DNA from: Hemileia vastatrix
Lineage: Eukaryota > Basidiomycota > Pucciniomycetes > Pucciniales > Zaghouaniaceae
Direction: 5' to 3'
DNA: 64,000 bases
Assembly: GCA_030280995.1 (NCBI GenBank)
Contig: JASXTE010000001.1
Location: 27,852,106-27,916,105 of the forward strand
Shown here: positions 11,716 to 24,100 of the stretch, piece by piece
Layout of the letters: every line of letters begins with the position of its first letter
Numbering within the stretch: the stretch's first letter is position 1
Made by a program: the position numbers and the translations under genes
Notes under the pieces: model-generated
Told to the model about the DNA's origin: nothing
Seen by the model: only the letters and a program-made list of their open reading frames with translations
The model's database searches: none

Positions 11716-12542
11716 TGTCAGCCAGGCTGCTAGACTCACCCAGTAAAACAATTTATTATTTCCTGGAAGGAAGGCATGCCTTTTTATTTTTCTATTATTA
11801 TTAATTTTATTATATTTACTTTATACTTACATGTAATAAATTAACTAGTTACAAAAAATTAAATTTAGTAAAAATTTAAAATTAATATTAATTGTCCTAT
11901 ATATATTTTTTTTATTTTTCTAACAACATGCTCAAATGTCAGTTTAAAGGAAATAAAAATTAAAATATTAAAATACAATATTAAAATTAGAAAAGGTTTT
12001 TTAATATTTGAAATATAATTAAAAAAAATATATATGTACAAAAAAATCAAATTACTTATTTAAAAATAAAAAATACTGGAATTTTTAAATAAATAAATTT
12101 CTTTTGACATATACAGTAAATAGAATATTCTAAAATATTCTTTATAGTACAATTTTTTAATTTGAAATGTTCTTTCTTCTGGAAAATTCTTTCCCTCTAT
12201 AATACACTTGTATTTATAATTTTTTAACTCCATATTTTGTCTCTCCTTTGCCTATATAAGGCCTCCCTTTCTGGTTGTTTTTGATCATTCCTTACTTACT
12301 TATTATTTTATTAAAAACATTTATTACATCAATTATTTATTAATATTTATTACTTTAGTATTTACAACTCTGTAATTCTAATTTGTAAAATATAATAATA
12401 ATTATAAAACATTTATGCCTCTTTCAATTGAGTAAAATAAAATAAAAGATAAATTATACGTACCTTGACTTTGAAACTTTCGAAATCCACTTTCCAAAAC
12501 TGTTAAACCTCTACCAAAATCTTCTAGACCAAAAGGAGCACC
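11716..12542 (+). repeat. Family A LTR fragment, inverted orientation
   Basis: Starts TGTCAGCCAGGCTGCTAG and matches the reverse complement of the family A LTRs through the AACTAGTTA block, the TATA region (TATATAA at 12253-12259) and the block with CTTCTAGACC. Homology stops near 12542, before the terminal GTCACGTGACA block, so this is a truncated LTR. No flanking gag or pol is present. Confidence 0.75.
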
Positions 12543-12599
12543 TGATATTTTTCTTAACTAACTTGTATAATAAGAATATTATGGTTTTCTTAATCCTAC

Positions 12600-13620
12600 A
12601 ATTTTAATAATAGCAATTACTTTGATGAAATTATTGATTTTTTAGAGAAAAATTTGATAAAAACAAAATAATTTTCTTGATAATTTTAAATTGATTTTCA
12701 TCATTCTATACTTTTTTTGTAACTGTAATTTTTTATTCCTTAGGTTTCTTTAATTATCAAAGCTTTTATGATTCATTTGTTCAAATAGTTTCTTTGAACT
12801 TAATAAATATTATGATTTATTTACTTTTCTAATTTTGATTTCATTAAATAAATCTTGAAATTTGTCAATATTTTGATTTTGAGAATTTTGCTTTTTTTTG
12901 TTATTTTTGTGACATTTAAGATTGTGATGAGTTTTATAAATTTTACATTTTTCAAAAAATTAGGTGATTTTTATGGTTTAATAATTTTGATAATTTATTC
13001 TAATTTTTTTAAAAAATTTCATTTAATAATTTTAATGGATTTTTAAATTTTTTAAATTTTTTATTTTTTTTATTTTTTTATTTTTTAATGATTTATTTTA
13101 AAATTATTTATTTTTATGATTTTTAGGGTTTTTACAATAATTTTAAATGTTTTATTATTTTCATACATATTTTAATTATTTAGATATATTTAAGTTTTCA
13201 AGATTTATACCATTTATAAGATTTATTTAATTTTTATAATAATAATTATTATTATTATTTTATTTCTTTATTTTTATTATTTTTATAAATTTATAAATTT
13301 CATAATTTTTAAAAAATTTTATTTTAATGAAATTTTTGAAAATTATAATTTTTTTGATTTTTAAATTTTTAAATTTTTTTAGTTTACTTTTGTTTTTTTT
13401 TTTTTTTTTATATTTTTATATATTTTTTTTGATTTTCTTGATTTTTTTTAGATTTTTAGATTTTTTTGATGTTTGGTGATTTTTTTTAATTTTTTTCTTT
13501 GAATTTTTATGAATAATTATGTTTTTTATGATTTTTTTTTTTGATTTTTTTGACCTTTTTGATTTTTTTAAATTTTATGTATTTGATGAAAATTATGATT
13601 TTCAGAATTTTATAATTTTT
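12600..13620. repeat. T-rich low-complexity tract
   Basis: About 1 kb of the plus strand is dominated by runs such as ATTTTTTTATTTTT and TTTTGATTTTT. It is highly asymmetric between strands. The small open frames here are products of that composition. Confidence 0.8.
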
Positions 13621-13643
13621 TATTCAATTTCCTTTATACTTAT

Positions 13644-13893
13644 CACCACACAATATGGGGGGTTAACTTGCTAGCAAGTCCACAACCTTGGACCCAAACT
13701 CACCACAGATTGAACACACATTGAGCTATTGATAAAGGAGCCATACAATAAGGGATGAACACCACTCAGCAGAACATTTTTAGGTGGGTGTTCAAGTAGA
13801 GTTCAGTATGAGTTCAGTCAGAGTTCCATCAGAGTTCCATCAGAGTTCAGGTTGAGGACTTGCTAGCAAGTCCACCCCCTATATTGCGTAGTG
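13644..13893. mobile_element. CACTA-type MITE, copy 1 (3-bp TSD TAT)
   Basis: This 250-bp element has terminal inverted repeats, left CACCACACAATATGGGG and right, inverted, CACTACGCAATATAGGGG. It is flanked by TAT at 13641-13643 and 13894-13896. Each end carries a CTTGCTAGCAAG palindrome core. The interior ends in a 10-11-bp tandem array built on GAGTTCAGTAT/GAGTTCCATCA. Copies at 48967-49183 and 61348-61608 share all this. CACTA ends with 3-bp duplications are the mark of the CACTA (En/Spm) superfamily; no transposase is encoded. Confidence 0.85.
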
Positions 13894-14046
13894 TATTGAA
13901 CAATTGTTTTTTTATATTGATTGGTTTTCTTTGAGTTGATACATTTTTTGAATACACTTAGAGGGCTACACTTGGATATTCAATATCCTGTTGCATATTG
14001 CATGAATATGTTGGGAAAGAGAAACGCACATTTGCCCTCATAAATT

Positions 14047-15045
14047 TTGACTATTGAGTATTACATGGGGGGACAAAAATGATGTTACATATAATTGTTG
14101 ATTATTTTTCAGTGAGAAGCTTGGTTGATGCAAGTTGCCCCTATCCGTCATTGAACATGTAAATCATAAATGCAGAAAACAATTGGTTTCTTCACATACA
14201 TTGATTATCTCATGTTTTGCTACAGAAAACAGCCTTTCTTTTGCCAAAAATCTAAGGGAATAGTTTTTTTTTGTTGAACACTTTTGAAGTGAGAATGATA
14301 TAGTTCAGATTTTGCTTCACTCAATTTTTTTAACAAAGTATGCTGGGGAATTTTCAAATCTCATGAACCAGGACTATTTGTGCAATTTTGCATGTCCAAT
14401 AATCATGTAGCTTATGGTGTGTTAGTATATTTTGACTTTTGACTATTACATGGGAGGAAAAAAATGATGTAAAATTTAATCATTGATGATTTTTCAGTGA
14501 GAGGCTTGGTTGATTGAGCATGAAATAGTTCAGATTTTGCTGCACTCCCTTTGTTTAACAAAGTATACTGGTGAATGTTCAAATATCATGAGCCAGAACT
14601 ATTTGTGCAATTTTGCATGTCCAATAATTATGTAGCTTATGGTGTGTTAGTCTATTTTGACTTTTGACTATTACATGGGAGGAAATAAATGAAGTAAAAT
14701 TTAATCATTGATGATTTTTCAGTGAGCAGCTTGGTTGATGAAAGCTGCCTCTATCTGTCATTGAACATGTAAATCATAAATGCATCAAACAATGGGTTTC
14801 TTAACATACACTGATTATCTCATGTTTTGTTATAGAAAAAAGCCTTTCTTTTCCAAACACCTAAGGGAATAGTATTTTTTTGTTGAATGATTTTGAAGTG
14901 AGCATGACATAGTTCAGTTTTTTCTGAACTCCATTTGTTTAACAAAGTATACTGGGGAATGTTCAAACCTCATGAACCAGAACTATTTGTTCAATTTTGC
15001 ATGTCCAATAATCATGTAGCTTATGGTGTGTTAGTCTATCCTTTT
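14047..15045. repeat. Tandem satellite, three long units
   Basis: Units of about 400, 218 and 380 bases start at the GACTATTACATGGGAGG block (14047, 14446 and 14664). The middle unit lacks roughly 175 internal bases present in the other two (the CATTGAACATGTAAATC to AAGGGAATAG part). Unit ends share CATGTCCAATAATCATGTAG. There is no coding frame. Confidence 0.8.
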
Positions 15046-15630
15046 TTGGGCATATTCCTTACTATTATTTTTGTTGTTAATCTTTTTTGATTTTTATTTT
15101 CTTACCAAAGGAGGATTTAGGAATGTGCAGAGAAGAGATGAGAATTGTTCAAGATAAAGAGAAGGATGATGTAGAATAAAAAATCAGTGATAGAAAGAGG
15201 TATGATGGATGATGGGTGGTGAAGTGAGAGGTAGAAATACAGAGGTATTGTGAGGGGAGAGAGATGGAGTTGGAGTAGGATATTAAGGAATTCAGGAAGA
15301 GAAGATGGGAGTATAGAAAAAAAAGTAGAGGTTAATTATGGAAAAAGAATAAAGACTAGACATAATTATACGTTTTACATGAGGAATTTGATGATCTGAC
15401 AACAATGAGAACAGGATCTAATCAAGAGGGTTAAAACAAGAATTTATGATAAAAACAAAAAAATAAAGGAGCAAATCACTCATGAAGATTTAGGAGAAGG
15501 AGAATATATGAAAATTAAGCAGGAGGAGTAACAAAGGGGGAAATTAATTTCAAACAAAAAAAAGAATCAAGGGCTCTAAAGTGGTTACTTCTAGATTCAT
15601 TCCCCTGGCCCAAAAAGTGGCTTCCATGTT
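15046..15630. other. Intergenic, purine-rich, no gene seen
   Basis: A purine-rich stretch (GAGAAGA-type) follows the satellite and leads into the Copia remnant. No coding features seen. Confidence 0.5.
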
Positions 15631-16258
15631 TTGTCACAGAAATGCACCCATGAATGGAATAGGGTCCCAAAACTGAACTCAATGTCTAGATCATGTTTTT
15701 TCCCCTGTGATCTCACAAGCTTTCTAAATGAGTTAGTAAATTCCAGAATACTACCTGAACCTATCCCATTACAAGTAGCAACTAAAAATTTTCAATATTT
15801 TATGACAGGGAAGGGAGCCTAAATTTTACTGGACTTGGTGGAACAATTCTGAGTATTAGTAAAATATAATACTGTGAGAATGCATCCTGTACTCTAATAT
15901 CACCAGCAGCACTAATCAGTGTAGGTGCACTCACAAAATGGCATTCTGATAATAATATATACATTATTCTTACAGGTATACATGTTTTGAAAGTCATATT
16001 TGCCTCTAGCAGATGGAATTTTCCTTTCCCTAAACAAAAATATCCTTTTCTTACTCTATCTCTTATGATTACATGTAAAACCAACTTAAACACCCCACTT
16101 CCCTGTCCCAAAATAGACCACACAACATTCTTTTTTGAACAACCTCAAACTGTAAATACTTCCAGAACTACTCATAATGATAAAATACTTTACTATTATC
16201 ACAAATGTTTTAGACATTTAAGCCTTTTTCAAATAATAAATGTCATTGAATAATGAAT
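15631..16258 (+). pseudogene. Ty1/Copia pol remnant (protease to GAG-pre-integrase)
   Basis: Read on the plus strand across frame breaks near 15820-15990, the translation shows the Copia order: a TGKG-type segment after the protease, then a VRMHPVL..SVGALT-like segment (the usual NVLHVP..LLSVGAL region), then a His-containing pre-integrase motif near 16200-16245 (YYYHKCFRHLSL, matching the WHRRLGHLS pattern). Stops and frame shifts make it non-functional. It ends where family A copy 2 begins (about 16360). Assignment rests on recalled family motifs and short matches, so it is moderate. Confidence 0.55.
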
Positions 16259-16382
16259 GGAAAAAGTTTTTCCCTTAAAAATACCAAGTGGAGAAATTCA
16301 CCATGAAATCTGAAAATTATCAAAAAGCACCAGGACTTCTGACCTGGAATCCAGATCACACCATTTTTATGATCTCAGCATC

Positions 16383-18815
16383 CTATACTGTAGATAAATC
16401 ATTATTCTCAATATTAATAGTATTTAAATAATGAATACCCTCTTCCAGAATCAAAATTTCCTGCTGAGATTCATATGAAATATTGCTGGCACAATCACTT
16501 GAAGTATCATCCAGTGCTATTGTGTCATCAGCATGTTCCTCAGTTTTTTCAACAAGATTGATCTTCTTGTCACAAAAGTTGCCTTTCTGCCATGGCTTGC
16601 TGCACTTGAAGCAAGTGTTTGTTACATACATTTTAGGTGCAACAGGGGCAGAAGGTTTACCAACATTTTCCAGAGGTTCCTGTTGGTAATTGGAGGGTTT
16701 CTCCAAAGGAGTTCTAGGAATGAAACTTCTGGAATCATACTTGTTTTTTAGAAGGATCTCATTAAAAGTATTAATGAAAGAAGAAGGTTCTCTGGAGAAC
16801 TCAGTCCTAGCAACTATCAAGTCTCTCAAAGACATGGGTAATTTATAGAGGATTCTGTCCTTCCATAACTCAAACTCCATATTTGGGTCCATTGCCCTCA
16901 AGATTTTTAAAAGTTTCATTAAAAACTCAATAAGTTTATCAGTAGAAGAGCTATATCTAATTTCTTCATACTGCCTTTGTTGAGCTATCCTAAACTTATA
17001 GCCACCAAATTGTGCTTTAATTAATTTTTTCCAATCTTCCCATGAGTAGTCATTCTTATCCAAGAGAACAGATTCATACCACATTAGGGCAACATTGGTA
17101 AATAAATAAATTAATTTAAAAACAATTTCTTCATCTGTAAGTTTGTAAGAATTCTTCAGTTTATCAATTCTTCAAATGAATTGTTGCTAATGAGAGGAAG
17201 AATCACCATCAAACATTGGGAATTGGTCAAGTTTTGGCTGATTCTTTTAATTTGAAGCAGTCTCCTTATTACAAGCTTGTTTCTGAGTGAGAAGAAGCTT
17301 TAACTTCTACAATTGGGCAGTAATCTCATTGTTTAACCCTTCTGTAGATGAACAAGGTACATCATCAATTTTTGATGGAAACTCAGTAGTATCTACAGGC
17401 ATTTCTGGAACTAATTTTACTTTAGATGAACTAGTGACAGGTACAATTGGAGTATCCTGTGCAACAGGTTCTTTCAAAGAAATTTCAGAATACTTTTGGT
17501 CATGTAACAATGAATTCAAATTCTCTTCAATGGTTGTTAGCCTACTCTTCACTCTTGGAATACTAGATAAAGTCTCATTGATGGCTGCAAAAGATAATTG
17601 GTTCTTATTTTGCAAATATGAATAATGGTTACTCAATCTTTTCAAGTTCAACTTATGTCCCTCTAGCTCCTGGAAAAAGATGGAGTCAGTATCTTGTAAG
17701 TTAGACAGATCATTTTTGATATTTTGCCATAAAGCAACTTTCTTTTCATGAGTAACTTTGTAATTAAATAAACCATCAGAAACTCTCTGTAATTCACTCC
17801 TCAATAATTTGTAACCCTGTTCAGTTAACAAAATATTTAATTTCTGAGTCAATTTCATGTTGTTCATAATATGATTTTGTCTAGCAATAATATCCCTCAA
17901 ATATTTATCATTAATTTTTGCCACATCTGGAGTATTTCTCAATAGGGAAACAGAATAAATTTCCAGACTCTCATAAAACTCAGGATCAAGTGTCTCATCA
18001 ATAACAGCTACATCAGGATTTATCATTAAAGTAGCAATCTAAACAAAAGGATTAGATACATTAGAATATTGAGCAATTTTTCTACGACTATCAGCCCCTA
18101 CTGGTCTCACAGTTTCATCTCCTCTTCCAGAATTACCTGAAGGAACTGAATCAGCAACAAGAAGTGGTACTTGAGATTCAATAGAGGGACTTACCATGGT
18201 TTGGGAAAGAATTGAATGTGGTTGTTTTTTCTCTTTCTTCCTTCTTGATAAGGGTGAGGAGGTGTGGGGTTGAACTGATTGGTTCTTGACGGACCTGCCT
18301 GAGGTACTTGAAGTTTTTGTTTCTGGGACAGATAATCCCACTGGGTTTTCAACCAATTCCACTTCCACTTTGACACTTTCACCTTTTCTTGTTGATGGGG
18401 AGCCAATTGTGGAAGGTCCCTGGGGGGAGGAGGAGGTCTCCTCTTCTCTTGAAGGAAGGACTCTATCTTTCTTACCTTTTCTTCTAGAGAATCTGTTTTT
18501 GACCTCAGCTTGAGGTTTTCTGTCCTCAATTCCTTGATGTGAGTGGAGAGATTTTTGACTTGCTGAGTTAAGGGCATCTTTTATATTTTGAAGCATTTTG
18601 GAAGCTCTTCTGAGGGGTTGATAGAAGGCTTTTGGTCCTGAGAAGTTGTCTCCACTAATATTTCCACCTCCTGTATTTCTACATCCTGATTGGTCCAGTA
18701 ATTGATTAATTTGAGCCAATTTTTAAGTCAAAGGAGAACTCACAGAAGAAACTTCATCATAATCAATTAAGTCCAGTTCCTCATCACAGCCAGAAGAAGC
18801 ACCTTGATCAGTCAT
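16383..18815 (-). pseudogene. gag: Family A gag, copy 2
   Basis: The start ATG is at 18815. The frame is the same throughout, with stops at about 18722-18724 (TAA), 18039-18041 (TAG) and others between 17084 and 17307. The Ser/Lys-rich N-terminal part (18719-18042), the coiled-coil-like region (18026-17307), the gag core with its W-Y-E-S-V-L segment (near 17084) and the zinc knuckle (about 16604-16563, C-x2-C-x9-C with Asn in place of the His) match copy 1. The C-terminal end is lost at the junction near 16362. Confidence 0.85.
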
Positions 18816-18929
18816 AGTTTAATTTAACCTGAACTGAGAGAAAGAAATATTAAGAATTAATTAGTTATTATTTTTCCTTTATTTAAGGAAAAATAAGAGA
18901 AATAAAAATTCTACTATATAATTAATTAT

Positions 18930-19428
18930 CAGGATTTTGCAATCAACTGGAATAATTTAAAATATAATGTTTTTCAGGACAAAAATCAACTGAAATAATA
19001 ATCACAACTTTTATTAATTTAAGATAATTTTATAACCATGATTAAAATAAATCAACTGAAATAATAAAATAAATTTTTAATTAGTAATGTAAATTTTGAT
19101 AATTATCGGATTAAAATCAACTGAAAAATTTAATTACCAGGACTTAATGTCAACTGAGAATAATTTTAATTACCAGGACTTAATGTCAACTGAAATAATC
19201 TAATTATCAGGACTTATTGTCAACTGAAATAATTTTAATATAATCAATTCTAATTAATTTTTAATACTAATTTATTTCCAGGACAATTTTTCAACTGAAA
19301 CAATAATATATTATTTTAATTTATCAGGACAAAGGTCAACTGAAATAAAAGAAAATATAATTTAATTAATTTGATTTTTTATATCATTTCTAGGATTAAG
19401 AACAATATAGTTCTACCTTGGTCAACTA
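18930..19428 (-). repeat. Gag leader of copy 2 with covarying mini-hairpins
   Basis: At least eight copies of the YAG-GAY-loop-RTC-AA-CTR motif (plus-strand reading) occur at about 18930-18949, 18975-18992, 19037-19058, 19138-19156, 19174-19192, 19208-19226, 19325-19342 and 19391-19428. Three of them share the CAGGACTTAATGTCAACTG type. The last is the TAG/CTA long-loop form, at the same position relative to the LTR as in copy 1. Confidence 0.7.
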
Positions 19429-19649
19429 GGAAAAAATTCTTTTTATTTACCAGGCACCTCCCCCTGTAAAATGAGCAAGTTAATTCCAATTACAGAGTGC
19501 TGAGTAAAAAGATATACGTAGACTATGAAAAGTGCAAAGTGACCCACAAATAGTAATTATTATAATTACCACAAATATATACAACTATTGCCAATATATG
19601 AACCTGAACTTTGGAGCACGGTTCTATTCCCGTTTGCAGCAATAAATTA

Positions 19650-20594
19650 AGTCACGTGGTTGATGAAGTTTGTGCTTTTTGTTGTCCACCCATCCCTACA
19701 GGTACCTTCATTTTGATGGTTTCTTGGTTGCCAGCCTCAAGATATCAATGCGCTGTTGAAGATTCAGAAAGGCCCACAATTGTCAAAGGGTCTCTTAGTC
19801 TAGAAGATTTTTAAGGAGATCCAACAGGGTGAATAGATGAATTTTTTGGCTTTTAAAGTCAAGGTACATATATTTTAATCTTTTATTTAATTTTACTCAA
19901 TTTAAAAGAGGTCAAGTATTTTATAAATATTATTATTATTATTACTGAGTTAGATTTACATGATAGTAAAAACTAGAACAATAAAGGATAGTAATAAATA
20001 TTTGTTTTAAAAAAGTGATGTAAATAAATAAGTAAGTAATGAAGGAATGTTCCAAAACAACAAAAAAGGGAGGCCTTTTATAGGCAAATGAGAGACAAAG
20101 CATGGACTTAAAATTCTATATACAGGAGTATGAGAGAAGAAGATAGAAAATTCCAAGAAGAAATTTTCAAATAATAAGATTGTTCTAGAAAGAACGTGTT
20201 CAAAATCTGTATTTACAGAATATGTCAGAAATAAATTGTTTTATTTAATATTACAGTAAATGTCAATTTTAAATAAGTAATTTGAATTTTTTGTATATGT
20301 TTATTTTTATTTCAATATTAATATTTATTTCTCTTAACCTGTCATTGAGCACGGTTTTAGAAATAAAAATAATAAAAATAAATCTAAAATACAAATATAA
20401 ATATAAATATAAACCACATATATTATTAAATTTAATTATTTACTAACTTTACTTTTTTGTAACTAGTTAATTTATTAAAAGTAAGTTTAAAGTAAATATA
20501 TTATAATTAATAATATATAAGAAATAAAAAAGTGTGGATTCATCCAGTAATTAATTAGTTATTTTACTGGGTAAGTCTAGCAGCCTGGCTGACA
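19650..20594 (-). repeat. Family A 5' LTR of copy 2
   Basis: This 945-bp LTR is homologous to 4777-5714. It starts AGTCACGTG (first base changed from T) and ends CTGACA. The GC-flanked TATA block is near 20072-20084 on the minus strand. The primer-region B-box relic lies just outside at 19620-19630. Confidence 0.8.
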
Positions 20595-20597
20595 CAT

Positions 20598-20830
20598 CAT
20601 TAGAAAGAAAAGGTGAAATATAGTTATGTTCAACAAAGAAAAAATTGAAAAATATTTATTTTTTGAAAAAAGTGACATATTGTGGGGATTTTTTGTTATA
20701 TTTATGGGTAAATCTATGAAAAGAAGCAAAAAAGCTCCACAACATGTCACATATTGTTTCCAAAATTAAATATTTTTCAATTGCTTCCTTTTTGAATATG
20801 ACTATATTTCATCTTCTCTTCCTAATAGTG
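20598..20830. repeat. Long imperfect inverted repeat (MITE-like)
   Basis: Arms of about 90-95 bases pair across a loop of about 50 bases: the left arm runs from CATTAGAAAG to GTGACATATTGTGG (20598-20693), the right from CCACAACATGTCACATATTG to CTTCCTAATAG (20736-20829). It begins four bases after the LTR end. Terminal duplications are not clear. Confidence 0.65.
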
Positions 20831-21415
20831 CCAGTCTATTTTTTCTAAAACCATTACTTTTGACTATAAAATCTCAAACTTTCTACAATATTTACTGTTT
20901 TTTTCATATTTTCATGTGATATTATGAATCTAGACCCCTAAATTGATCATCCATAAAAAATTTAGGTCATTTGAGTAAGTGTTATTTGCAAAACTATAAG
21001 TGGCATATACAAATTTCTACCCTATGTAAATGAGATAAATTAGTCTTGATGTGGTATATCAGCAACACCAAATTGGATAGTTTTCAGAACCAAGCAATTC
21101 AAACATTAAAGGAAGAAGAAAATTCTTTGTTGGCTTGGCATGTTGAAAAATAAAAAAAACAATTTCATGGATTGGGATCATTCCCAGAACAAGAGAATTT
21201 TCAAGCCAAAAAAAAACTATATTGCATTCTGAGTCTGTCCTGCAAAAATTTATAAACAAAGAAAAATTTCCTTTTTTACACCTCTAAATTGTTTTTAAAT
21301 TGGAAAAAAATTATCCAAAACTCTCTCAGGATGTTGGTTTTATATATACATATATGTTTATTGTTTTTATTTTATTTATTTATAGTTGAAGCTGGCATAA
21401 AAGGATCCTGAAGAA
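20831..21415. other. Intergenic, no gene seen
   Basis: AT-rich sequence without recognisable coding or repeat structure. Confidence 0.5.
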
Positions 21416-21472
21416 AGTGTCACTCATGGAACAAATGCTGATTCTTTTCCCCCTCTTTTACCTACTACCAGC

Positions 21473-21741
21473 ATGAAATTTGATGCTTCTTACTATGAGC
21501 AAGTCAAATTGTTACTGCAACTACACCCCAAGAGGGATGATATAACAACTGGGGAACTCATTCATTGTTGCATAAACTGCAAAAATCCACAGGAGTATTT
21601 AAATATTACATACAATATGACTGAAACATGGGAAAATGAAATGGTAAGGATTTGGCTCATCTGCTGATCTTTCACTTCATCCACTGAAATTTTTTTCAGA
21701 GTGTGAACCCAAAAGAATTCACCTACCTCATTCCTTCATAA
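21473..21741 (+). CDS. Hypothetical short gene or exon fragment beside element B
   Basis: An open frame from ATG 21473 to 21643 is followed by a plausible intron (21644-21699, GTAAGG to TTTTTTCAG) and a short second exon ending TAA at 21739-21741, about 70 residues in all. The frame also stays open upstream to about 21400, so the true start may be earlier. The protein has a Cys-Cys-x3-Cys stretch and no family I recognise. It lies 108 bases before the outer retrotransposon. Part of the same locus may lie beyond the insertion (see 43567-43751). Confidence 0.35.
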
Positions 21742-21849
21742 GGACCCCCATTTGAATACAAAAATAAGATAAAGAATAAATTCAAATTTCCATGTTATCA
21801 ACATTGTCTTTAATCTCCAGATTATCCCCATCTAGTGATCCTGGATTTA

Positions 21850-22649
21850 TGTCACCGGACGACCTACGCACAAGGTTGAGGGTGTTCCTGAAAGTGAGAT
21901 GAGGATTTTAGAGATTTCTTCAAAGCACAGAGGAATTGTTTGAGGAAGTTTTTCGAAGATGACTCAAAGGAAGAACTACTGCTTCAAGTTATATTCGAAA
22001 AGAATCTTAATATATTTTAAGGTAATACTAATATTCTTAGAATCTCACAAAGGGTTGTAACACTCAAAAATCAAAGATTTAAATTTAGAGATGATTATTG
22101 AGGGAAAAGGAAATGTATTATAATAATGATTTAACTTGCAGTTTTACCACTATTAACTATAAATATGTTTTATAATTTAATTCTAAAGAAACATTGAGCC
22201 AGAATCCAACCCCTTTTATATCTATTACTCCTCCTTGCATTGACCTCATACCCATCCCTCATTCCGCACACCACAGACAACCATAATTACACCCGTTACA
22301 CCTGGACCCTCCTCACTAACATCCATTAACCCTTTGATCCTCCACTAACCTTCCCGTCCTTGCTCACTACCCCTGTTAATAACCCACAGATACTTAATAA
22401 ACCTTTTAGAGGAGTATTGCATTGACTATTGCGCTGTGCGTTGCTTATCAAAGAAAATACTAAACACACTTTTGAGAATTGACTAATTTAGATTTAAAGT
22501 TTAGATTAGCGCAATTGAATAGTGAGTACACAAAAGGAAGTTGCCGTGGCAAGGTAGAATCGCTTTCTGCGCTTTGAGTATGGATTTAGACCACTGTTTT
22601 ATTTATTTAATGAGCTGATTTTGCCTTGAGTGTCACATGGTGTGTGAAA
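21850..22649 (-). repeat. Family B 3' LTR
   Basis: This 800-bp LTR starts TGTCACCGGACG and ends GTGTGTGAAA where its partner ends GCGCGTGACA. TATAAAA lies at 22214-22220 on the minus strand. Compared with 42760-43566 many changes are CG to TG or CA, for example in the last 20 bases. No clear polypurine tract is seen just inside it. Confidence 0.9.
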
Positions 22650-22659
22650 GATGCCCGGG

Positions 22660-22666
22660 TATAAAT
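22660..22666 (+). promoter_or_regulatory. TATA box candidate for antisense Cys-rich gene
   Basis: TATAAAT lies 82 bases upstream of ATG 22748 and 10 bases inside the 3' LTR. The position fits a plus-strand core promoter of the antisense gene within element B. It is not conserved evidence, only placement. Confidence 0.4.
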
Positions 22667-22885
22667 CGCAAGCTCTGTTGAGCGTGAGACATATACTTCC
22701 CACACTACTTTTCCTTTATTTAATTCTTGATTATTATTTTAATTATTATGTCAGCTTTCCCTACTCCAACTCCCACGCCTCCTCACCCTAAAGCGGATGG
22801 TGGGCTCATTACCCGACAGTATTCCCAGGCCTGCACGGCTTGTGAGTCAATGGAATACTTCTGCGTCGAAAGCACGGCCACACGG

Positions 22886-23977
22886 TATGGTAAGGTAAAC
22901 TCTTACAGTCGCCTTGCTGTAAGCAGAATCCGGAGGAGATATGTGGATTTAGCTGAAAACCCCGTCCTTCCAACAAAAATAACAAAATGGGAATTCTAAA
23001 TCACTAAGCTACCCAGTCTACTTGGATCTGATTGATAAAAATAATATTATGAAACTCTAAAATATTTAACGCTTATTGAGATTTAAAGAAAGTGGATGTT
23101 GAGAAAGAAATACTGATAACAACAATTAAGGTGTACCAGTGAAAGATCTGAAAAGATTGACTTTTATGTTTTTATAATAATTTGAATTTTTATGAGACAG
23201 CAATAATCAAGTCCCAGTGATGAAGACCTTTCTAAAGATACCCTGTATGAAGTGTGTTTTAAATTGTTGAGTAGTATTTCTAAAATGTTTTATATAAAAT
23301 ATAAAGTTATAAGGGTATTACAATTTTATTTAATTTGTTGAGTAATAAAAAATGAGACCATGGTGGTTAAAGATTAAGCTGTATGTTGTATCCCCCCCCC
23401 CTCAATTTCGAGTTTGAGAGGCGCTTAAGTATTCCTAGTCACGTGCCTAAGTTTTCCCCTCCAGAGCTCTCCCAGAGTCAATCCAGAGCCCGTACGGAGT
23501 CCGTACGGACTTCTGGACTCAATTAGAACCTTAAAAACTATAATAAAAAATCTAGAAAATTACACATGATAGAACTACTTCCCCTTTATATTCCAAACTA
23601 ATTTTCGTAGTCTGCGCAGCTCTAATTACCCCGTGAAAATTCATCAAAGTCAAGTAATTTCTGAAAACGTAAATATTTCTATAAAACTTTAAAATTCATT
23701 TAAAAATATAAGAAAAATAGTAAAAATTCTGGGAAAATTTCCCAAGGTTCTTGAGTGACTTGACTTGATACTTATAAACTTTTCAGACCGTAAAAATAAG
23801 TTTTCTCCGTAAAATAAATTGATTTTGTGTAGGCATTTGCTTTTAACCAAATTTCTTTATATTTGAAACTCAAATAAATTTAATAAAACCCTTTTACAAA
23901 ATAATAACGCCAATCTTGCACGCCGTAATAACTCCATTTAGGTACTTAGGTGCCATACTAAACTTTAGGCTACCACA
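22886..23977 (-). repeat. Family C 3' LTR
   Basis: This LTR starts TATGGTAAGG and ends GGCTACCACA; the ends are an imperfect inverted repeat (TATGGTA/TACCACA). It differs from the partner at 35063-36143 by few substitutions, several at CpG (for example ACCGTA versus ACCATA, CTCCGT versus CTCTGT), and by small indels near 23480. Confidence 0.95.
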
Positions 23978-23987
23978 TCCTCCCTCC
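23978..23987 (-). promoter_or_regulatory. Polypurine tract of element C
   Basis: The plus strand reads TCCTCCCTCC directly after the 3' LTR, so the coding strand reads GGAGGGAGGA right before it. That is the standard position for plus-strand DNA priming in LTR elements. Confidence 0.85.
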
Positions 23988-24100
23988 AATTGAGAATGTC
24001 CCTATTCTTAAAACTTTGCATAAGTGGTCGAACACAATATTCATCTTTAACCTTCAACCACCATCTTCTTTAATCAAATTTAAAGTTCATCTTCATCAAT

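Larger units (their letters stand above)
16362..20594 (-). mobile_element. Ty3/Gypsy family A, copy 2 (truncated)
   Basis: The minus strand reads LTR (20594-19650), tRNA-like primer region, hairpin-rich leader and gag, then breaks off at about 16362, just upstream of the protease, against the Copia remnant. It aligns with copy 1 throughout. The missing pol and 3' LTR show it was cut by insertion or rearrangement. Confidence 0.9.
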
